Of a stretch of 64,000 bases of DNA, positions 58,673 through 64,000 are shown in pieces. Source of the stretch: Bacillota bacterium (GTDB lineage: Bacteria; Bacillota; Clostridia; Peptostreptococcales; Anaerovoracaceae); contig JAFRZB010000033.1 of assembly GCA_017442785.1 (NCBI GenBank), positions 23,220 to 87,219 on the forward strand, in the 5' to 3' direction. Each line of letters starts with the position of its first letter. Positions within the stretch are counted from its first letter, which is position 1. The position numbers were made by a program, and so were the translations under genes. The notes under the pieces were generated by a model. It did not search any database. It was not told where the DNA came from and saw only the letters and a list, made by a program, of their open reading frames with translations.

Positions 58673-60112
58673 TTACTTGGTGCCGGTGAGGGCTGTGCCG
58701 TTCACGTAAAGGGTGTAGCCATTGCTCACGATGCTGGATGCATCGCCGCTGAAGCTTGTGATGTAAGTGTCGGCGGTAAGTGTCCAGGTGCTGGAACTGT
58801 CGATCGTAACGTTAACTGTGCCGACTTCGGTGGAAACTGCAGTTCCCTTGGCGTTGGTGATATTGCCGCTTATGCAGCCTGTGAAGGAAGCTCCGTCAGC
58901 AAGAGTAAGGGTCAGGGTGCTGTTGTCTCCAACCAGAATGGTGCCTTCGAGCTCCTGAGCACTTGCGTTCAGGGTGGCTATGTTACTTGCGCCGCTCCAG
59001 CCGTCGTCGCAGACGGAAAGGAGCACGTTGTCTGCATCCTCGTTTACGATCTTAACACCGGAAAGGCTGATCACCGCGCTGGTGTTGGTAACATGGAACA
59101 CGTGGCCGCTCTTGCTGGTAAGGCTGCCGCCTGTCATGCTGAAGCTGGAAGTTCCGCTTGCTGCGTCCCCGGACATGGACTGGTAGATCATTATGGTATC
59201 CAGGAAGGTGGCGTTGCCGTTGCACTTGGTGTTGTTTGCGGTAAGATTGCAGTTGCTTAGGGTTATGGAGTTGAGACCTTCTATGCATACGCCCTCGGAG
59301 AGGTTGGATACCAGTGTGGCGTTTTCAACTGTAATGTCTGCTGTCGAGTAGATGGCCGGAGAGCCCAGGCCGTTGCTGGTGTAGATGCCGCCGTCCACGT
59401 AGACTGTGCCGCCTCCGCGGTCTGTGCGTATTGCTGCGGAGGACTGCCCGCTTGTGGTAACGGTAAGGTCGTAAGCCTTTGTAACTCCGCCGCCTGTTGT
59501 CATTATTCCGCCGGAACCGTTTCCGGTGGTGGTTATGGTGCTGTTTTTGATGATCACTGTGGTGCCGTCTCCGGCTGCGCCGTTCTGGCCGCCGTTGCCG
59601 CCGTAGCTGAACACTCCGTTGGCGCCTTCGGCATCGCTTGTGATATTCGCGTTTTCTATAGTGACTGTTGCTCCGTCCTTGGCGAGCACCGCGGCGTTGA
59701 GTCCGTAGAAGTTGCAGTTGTCTCCGCCGTCGGAATCGCCGGTCTTGGTGACTGTTGCGTCTGTAATGGTAACTGCATCGGAGGTGCTGATGATAAGAGC
59801 GCTTTCATCAGCGGTGGAGGATGCGTATGTCTTGCCGCTCTCGGTGGCAGCCGCGCTGATCTCTGTGGCTGCGCTGTAGCTTACGTCGGCAGAGGATGAT
59901 CCTCCGGGTGTGCCGCCTGGGCCTCCCTGGCCTCCGTCAGGAGGTGCTGACGGGCGGCTGCTGTCGGTATTGGTATTCGCCGATCCGTTTGTATTTTCAG
60001 CTTCGTTTGCAGAAGATGTCTGCGCGTTGGTATTTGCCGTACTTGATGTTCCGCAGGCTGCCAGCGAGAATACCAGCACTGCGGCCATAAGGATGTATAG
60101 TATTTTTTTCAT
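58673..60112 (-). CDS. Beta-helix lipoprotein (adhesin-like)
   Basis: The start at 60112 has AAGGAG upstream and gives 479 residues. A lipoprotein signal (LVFSLAACGTSS, Cys22) is followed by a Ser/Asn/Thr and Gly/Pro-rich linker (GGQGGPGGTPGGSSS) to about residue 75. The rest, about 80-479, is a right-handed beta-helix with short Thr/Val/Ile/Asn strands, such as AVTITDATVTKTGD, ATVTIENANITSD and TTVIIKNSTITTTG. Such helices bind carbohydrates or calcium at the surface. Similar proteins are exported by Clostridia and Bacteroides. No catalytic motif is recognised. Confidence 0.82.
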   Translation of the reverse strand: MKKILYILMAAVLVFSLAACGTSSTANTNAQTSSANEAENTNGSANTNTDSSRPSAPPDGGQGGPGGTPGGSSSADVSYSAATEISAAATESGKTYASSTADESALIISTSDAVTITDATVTKTGDSDGGDNCNFYGLNAAVLAKDGATVTIENANITSDAEGANGVFSYGGNGGQNGAAGDGTTVIIKNSTITTTGNGSGGIMTTGGGVTKAYDLTVTTSGQSSAAIRTDRGGGTVYVDGGIYTSNGLGSPAIYSTADITVENATLVSNLSEGVCIEGLNSITLSNCNLTANNTKCNGNATFLDTIMIYQSMSGDAASGTSSFSMTGGSLTSKSGHVFHVTNTSAVISLSGVKIVNEDADNVLLSVCDDGWSGASNIATLNASAQELEGTILVGDNSTLTLTLADGASFTGCISGNITNAKGTAVSTEVGTVNVTIDSSSTWTLTADTYITSFSGDASSIVSNGYTLYVNGTALTGTK

Positions 60113-60637
60113 GATCTTGCTCCTTGAACTTGCTGTAGCGATAACTTTGGAGTAATGATACGCGTGATCTGTAAAGCATTTTTGTGTGCTGAATGTGTTT
60201 TCTGTAAAGTCACACTTGGGTTTTGGTGAAGTTCCGTTGCTTGCCTGGCAGGCATGCAAGTGCTATAATTCTTTGTGTATCACTAAAGGAGTATCCGGTT
60301 CAGAGGATGTTTATTACTACGCATCCGTTCTTTTTGAAAAAGCTGCTGCAGGCTAAAACCGTCTCCAACAGGAAAAGCAAGAAAAAAACCACAACCGCTT
60401 AAAATTCAGCGATTATGGGTTTTTGGCCGGAGTGCCGGTCAGGGATTTTTTGAAAAGCAGCCGGGCGGATCCCGTGGGATCTCATCGCCAATCGGCATCT
60501 AAGATCATTATAACCACGCAAGGAAAAACAGCTACAATGCTTTGATGCCTGTAGATGTTTGATATGTGGATGGTAAGGCGCCCGGCTCCGTCACTGTCAT
60601 GGTGTAGATATATGGCAAGAGCAGCCGGGCAAAGCTA
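60113..60637. other. Gene-free region with a hairpin terminator
   Basis: No gene is supported in this 525-bp stretch. At 60382-60425 a stem built from ACCACAACCGCT and AGCGATTATGGGT with flanking A and T runs can terminate transcription on both strands. The segment AGCAGCCGGGC occurs twice (near 60461 and 60622). Nothing else is recognised. Confidence 0.5.
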
Positions 60638-60967
60638 TTATTTAATAAATCTCAATAGAAAATCTGCAAGCCCTATTACAGTAAACCCGTGATCATCCCT
60701 TGTTTCGTTAATGGGTTTGTTAACTACGATCAACTTTTGTATTTGATCATTTAGAGGCATATACGGCCTTATCTCCCGAGCTCTGGTATCAGAGTCTGAC
60801 AGATCCGCGCAGACCTGAATATAGTACATGCGCTGATTCCTTACTGCATAGAAATCTATTTCATTTGTTTTTCTGACGCTCTTGCCGTTCTTATCCTTGC
60901 TTACACTGTCATAAGTTCCGACATTTACAGAGTATCCGTTATAAATGAGTTCATTGTATACAAAATA
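60638..60967 (-). pseudogene. C-terminal fragment of a DUF4143 AAA+ ATPase
   Basis: Frame-wise reading on the minus strand gives YFVYNELIYNGYSVNVGTYD, NEIDFYAVRNQRMYYIQVCA, LIVVNKPINETRDDHGFTVI and the end LADFLLRFIK. This is the DUF4143 nuclease-like end of AAA+ ATPases common in Clostridia and often mobile-linked. A TAG lies just upstream and no ATPase part remains, so only the last 110 codons survive. Confidence 0.75.
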
Positions 60968-61045
60968 CTATGTCGACAGCCCTGTCGCAACGCCAAATCT
61001 CTTTTTTTGTAGAATTCTACATTTTTTTCGGTTTAGAGCGTTATT

Positions 61046-61086
61046 AGCGCAAAAAAGAACGACAGTGAAATCTTTCACTGTCATTC
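61046..61086 (-). terminator. Terminator of the 61157-62635 gene (repeat copy D)
   Basis: GAACGACAGTGAA pairs with TTCACTGTCATTC (one G-T-like mismatch), and TTTTTT follows on the minus strand. It lies 70 bp after the membrane protein stop. Confidence 0.75.
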
Positions 61087-61217
61087 CAAGTGGTACGATT
61101 GTAAATAACGGATTTAGTGAAGCTGCAGCCAGGTAAGTGTTTTCTCTAATTTCATTCTACTGCACGCGCATGAAAGACGTATCGTACTCAAAATCAAACA
61201 CATTGTGAGTCCGTATT
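61057..61217 (-). repeat. Direct repeat, copy D (about 160 bp)
   Basis: It matches copy C at 58366-58540, covering the terminator stem, the conserved core and the 3' end of the membrane protein gene. The source of the duplicated fragment is probably this intact locus. Confidence 0.85.
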
Positions 61218-62635
61218 GGGAGATCGACCCTTTTGGGTACTGCTCCGGTATTATCTATCCAGTCTATCAGGTATTCAGCAGGGCTCATGAACGGCAGCGC
61301 TATTTCCTGGTGGACATAAAAGACTGCGGTGTACAGAAACTCCGGTATCTTGTCCGCTCCTCTTATGATATATCCACGCACTTTTTCTGTGCTGTCCGGG
61401 ACAGAAAAGCTTAACAGATTATTGCGGCTTTTAACGGTTCTCTTTTCTTCCTCTGAATATGAGTTTCCGTAGTCTCCTGTAGCGTATGCGGCTGCTGTCT
61501 CCCTGCCATCTGCGCTGCAGATCACCCTGCCGCTGATGTATGGACCGCTCTCAAGCAGATAAAAGCAGTCGCTGCCGTGGAAAGCAGTGCCTTCGGGCCA
61601 TTCGAAAAAGAGCAGATCACGAAAGCCCCCGCCGGGAAGCCTGATTATGTACGATTCCATGTACGGAACCTTGTCAGCAGTCCCCATTGCCCTGCCATAC
61701 TTGTCAAATACACCGGCCTGACCGGTCTTTTTTGCATACAGACTGCCGCCTTTCAGTGAAAGAAGTTCATCTTCTGTAAGCAGTGCGAGCATATCTGCAG
61801 GTACGCCCTCAGAACTAAGGTCAGCCGAAATGCTCTGCGCTTCGGAGCCCGAAACTGCAGTGATCTCAGACCATTTCATGGACACCCGGTTTGCCGCAAA
61901 GGAACCGATCAACAGAGCAACTGATATTGCAACTAAACCCAGAACCGCAGTTATATCAGGCACTTTGGAAGCAGAAGCATTGATCGAATATCCTGGTTCC
62001 TCCAACTCGCGGAATAGCTTTACAAGGCTGCGTATGAACAGTGCCAGAAGTGCAGCCATGATCACCAGGAAGATGAATGGATGTATTCTGAGCTTTTCCG
62101 CAAAGGACATACTTGAAATGAATGATACTGCCAAAAGTAGCAGATACCAGATTGCAAGCATAAGGGCATTACCCGAGCATATACTGGCACCAGCTTTCTT
62201 TTCTACCTGCTTTAATCCGATATAGAATGCTGCCAGCAGGCACAGAAAAGCCACAGCTTCCGCAGGTATGATAATGTTTATCATTTTTACCCTGAAGAAT
62301 TCCATGGTGCCAGCAAAGCAGGAAAGCAACTGCTTTACAAGCCCAAGCACGACCATAACAGAGCTTATTCCAAAACATGCTTTGAAATAGTGGTTCTCTC
62401 GGCGAAGCTTGAAGCTCCCGCAGGCGCAAAGAGCAGACCCTACAGTGAAGAAAAGCAGATCCATACGGTTTAGCGCCAACCCTATAAAGCAGAGAACAAG
62501 TCCCGGGAATAACAACTTCATTGCTTTTTTCCAAGGCGAAACCGTTCTGGCTATGAATTCCGGTATGTCCTGAGGCATCGCGCCTGCAAGCAGTGCGTCA
62601 AGACCATCGAGTTTTGCGGTTTGTATATTATTCAT
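61157..62635 (-). CDS. Polytopic membrane partner of ECF sigma factor
   Basis: The start at 62635 overlaps the sigma stop by 8 bp and has AAGGGG upstream, giving 492 residues. A cytoplasmic N-terminus of about 30 residues (LDGLDALLAGAMPQDIPEF) is followed by seven or eight membrane helices to about residue 265. The C-terminal 225 residues lie outside and include GGSLYAKKTGQAGVFDKYGRAMG and a strand-rich ending. The pairing with a sigma gene suggests a sensor/anti-sigma role. A degraded second copy of its 3' end lies at 58466-58546. Confidence 0.7.
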   Translation of the reverse strand: MNNIQTAKLDGLDALLAGAMPQDIPEFIARTVSPWKKAMKLLFPGLVLCFIGLALNRMDLLFFTVGSALCACGSFKLRRENHYFKACFGISSVMVVLGLVKQLLSCFAGTMEFFRVKMINIIIPAEAVAFLCLLAAFYIGLKQVEKKAGASICSGNALMLAIWYLLLLAVSFISSMSFAEKLRIHPFIFLVIMAALLALFIRSLVKLFRELEEPGYSINASASKVPDITAVLGLVAISVALLIGSFAANRVSMKWSEITAVSGSEAQSISADLSSEGVPADMLALLTEDELLSLKGGSLYAKKTGQAGVFDKYGRAMGTADKVPYMESYIIRLPGGGFRDLLFFEWPEGTAFHGSDCFYLLESGPYISGRVICSADGRETAAAYATGDYGNSYSEEEKRTVKSRNNLLSFSVPDSTEKVRGYIIRGADKIPEFLYTAVFYVHQEIALPFMSPAEYLIDWIDNTGAVPKRVDLPIRTHNVFDFEYDTSFMRVQ

Positions 62636-63170
62636 GGTAATACCCCTTGAGCATTTCTGCGAGTTTAACTCTGATCCTGTAAAGCCGACCTTCCACAGCA
62701 CGTTCTGTTAGGCCCGTTTCTGCCGCTATTCTGGAAATGGACTGCATGTACCAATAACGCCTGTAGGCCAATGCTCTATCTGAATCCGAAAGCTTATCCA
62801 ATGCAGCCCGTACCGCAGCCTGAGCGTCTTTTTTTATAGCTTCAGCCTCAGGACCTCCGCTTTCTGCGGGTATCTGATCCGAAAGCTCCTCATAAGACTC
62901 GGTCTCACACCGACGCTTCAGTTTGTCCAGGGCAGCATTTCTGGTAATAGTCGTGACCCACGTGGAAAAGCGGGCTTTTGCTTCATCATAGCGGTCTATA
63001 CGCTCCCAGACGCGCAGAGCAACATCCTGGAGCAGCTCTTCACAATCAGAGGCGTTCTCCAGTATAGGCTCGGCAACATAGCGTATCAGTGGGCCGTAAT
63101 GCTTCAGCAGGCTCTGCATGCCCTTCTCGTTGCGCTCCCTAATAAGTTGTACAGTCTGGTCGTTCTGCAT
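62628..63170 (-). CDS. ECF sigma factor (sigma-70 family)
   Basis: The 180-residue protein has region 2 in LIRYVAEPILENASDCEELLQDVALRVWERIDRYDEAKARFSTWVTTITRNAALDKLKRR and region 4 in LDKLSDSDRALAYRRYWYMQSISRIAAETGLTERAVEGRLYRIRVKLAEML. This is a typical extracytoplasmic-function sigma. It is the second of three coupled genes (hypothetical, sigma, membrane partner). Its upstream neighbour ends 20 bp earlier. Confidence 0.92.
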   Translation of the reverse strand: MQNDQTVQLIRERNEKGMQSLLKHYGPLIRYVAEPILENASDCEELLQDVALRVWERIDRYDEAKARFSTWVTTITRNAALDKLKRRCETESYEELSDQIPAESGGPEAEAIKKDAQAAVRAALDKLSDSDRALAYRRYWYMQSISRIAAETGLTERAVEGRLYRIRVKLAEMLKGYYHE

Positions 63171-63190
63171 ACGTGGATCCGGATCACGTT

Positions 63191-63724
63191 TTATAAACCA
63201 AGTATAGCGGATAGTGCTTTATACAGTGCAGCGCTGTCATCAACAACGCCGGTATAATGGATCTTTTCCGGAAGCAGGAAAGAGCGGGATTCCTCCGGGG
63301 TCTCGGAGTCGAAAACATACGAGCCATCACTCTTGAGTTCCAGAGTTCGGTTGTAAGTGCGGCCGTTCAGATCGTACTGATAAACCACTGTTATGTCATA
63401 ATTCTCGTAATCGTACTTATTGATGTCATATTCATAATGAAAGCTGTGTTTTGAGAGTTCCTCAAACACTTTGCCCAGAGTGGCATCATCTACAGGAAAG
63501 CCTTTTTGATCTACTTCAAGCCCCGGGTGAGTGCCTATTGTGTTACCTTTTTCATCGATATCGAGGATGTCCACCAGCCTTATTGAAGCAGCCCCTTCAT
63601 GGATCATCGGACGCGGACGATTCTGCCAGCTATTGAGCCACAGAAAGTATCCGCCGATAAGCACAGCAACAACGAGTACAAGTACTATAAAAAACAAGTA
63701 TTTTCTAATGCCTTTAGCTTTCAT
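63191..63724 (-). CDS. Membrane-anchored exported protein upstream of sigma factor
   Basis: The 177-residue protein has one N-terminal membrane helix (about residues 8-30, KYLFFIVLVLVVAVLIGGYFLW). The outer domain (about 35-177) has beta and charged stretches (EGAASIRLVDILDIDEKGNTIG, HYEYDINKYDYENYDITVVYQYDLNG, LELKSDGSYVFDSETPEESRSFLLPE). No family is recognised. GGGAGAAAG lies ahead of the ATG. It is the first gene of the sigma unit and may contribute to signal sensing. Confidence 0.7.
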   Translation of the reverse strand: MKAKGIRKYLFFIVLVLVVAVLIGGYFLWLNSWQNRPRPMIHEGAASIRLVDILDIDEKGNTIGTHPGLEVDQKGFPVDDATLGKVFEELSKHSFHYEYDINKYDYENYDITVVYQYDLNGRTYNRTLELKSDGSYVFDSETPEESRSFLLPEKIHYTGVVDDSAALYKALSAILGL

Positions 63725-63904
63725 ATCTTTCTCCCTGAGGGGCGTCTGGGCCCGTCTTTTTGCCCTCTCACCTAATAATACGACAAAACACGCAAAAGCA
63801 CACGAAAATAGTTTTGAAATGCATCAATTGGTTTTTATGGGCCATTTTAAGCCGCTTTTTAAAGTGTACCCTTTGTCAAGGACACATCAACTTTTTTCTT
63901 ACAA

Positions 63905-64000
63905 CTATTGTTGACCTTTTCCTTTGGGTATCTTAAGCGGGTAAATGCCTGTCTTAAGATACTCATAATATTCAACAGGAGCCAGCTTTGCTAAGTCCCA
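63905..64000 (-). mobile_element. C-terminal end of a probable transposase (partial)
   Basis: The last 31 codons of a minus-strand gene end at TAG 63905-63907, and the gene continues beyond the window. The residues WDLAKLAPVEYYEYLKTGIY and PLKIPKGKGQQ resemble the tail of IS3-type transposases of Clostridia. Just downstream, near 63860-63883, the minus strand reads TGTCCTTGACAAAGGGTACA, which could be the element's terminal repeat. Identification is by motif memory only. Confidence 0.55.

Overview
The window looks like a chromosomal segment of a Bacillota (Clostridia-type) anaerobe. The grounds are the rpsF-ssb-rpsR order, families typical of the phylum (DUF1846, DUF1934, DUF1667, DUF4044, an LtaS-type synthase), a Gram-positive envelope repertoire, strong AGGAGG-like ribosome sites and no outer-membrane genes. 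Most of the sequence is GC-rich by eye, yet ATA is a very common isoleucine codon outside the ribosomal operon. Family-level placement is not possible from the sequence alone.

Layout. 1-9.2 kb: a MerR-RDD regulator with a textbook MerR operator, a CBS protein with a sirtuin, an aminotransferase, separate coaB and coaC genes, an M42 peptidase with a DUF3267-like membrane zincin, a methyltransferase and a membrane-anchored XRE regulator. 9.2-12 kb: the rpsF-ssb-rpsR operon, whose promoter overlaps back to back with that of a DUF1846 gene. 12-21.8 kb: an envelope block with an LtaS-like synthase, a secreted proline-rich protein, and an operon of transglutaminase-like protein, adenylation enzyme, carrier protein, MBOAT acyltransferase, SGNH-like protein with a Cys nucleophile and lipoprotein. 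This operon is a divergent relative of the dlt teichoic-acid D-alanylation system.

22-34.6 kb: chorismate mutase, PAP2 phosphatase, nucleotidyltransferase, three tandem M42 aminopeptidases, then a long run of GNAT, HAD, MFS, rhomboid, glycerophosphodiesterase and a GlpABC-like flavoprotein trio. Together these would turn glycerophosphodiesters into glycerol-3-phosphate and dihydroxyacetone phosphate. 34.6-47.4 kb: a three-gene operon with a cREC-like domain and a His-rich protein, an NSS transporter, ispE, ddl and small membrane proteins, an SPFH protein, a 135-nt rod-like inverted repeat, an ABC exporter, a lipoprotein of nine Cys-rich repeats, an SDR and citrate synthase.

47.4-55 kb: a CapA-like protein, a more AT-rich LysR patch, then a minus-strand run of lipoprotein, DUF5714, YczE-like membrane protein, trypsin-like protease and GH51 arabinofuranosidase. 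55-64 kb is an AT-richer accessory zone: three ECF sigma factor/membrane partner modules, a beta-helix lipoprotein, a four-copy minus-strand repeat, a duplicated gene 3' end, REP-like repeats, a DUF4143 ATPase fragment and the end of a probable transposase. No rRNA, tRNA or CRISPR array was found.
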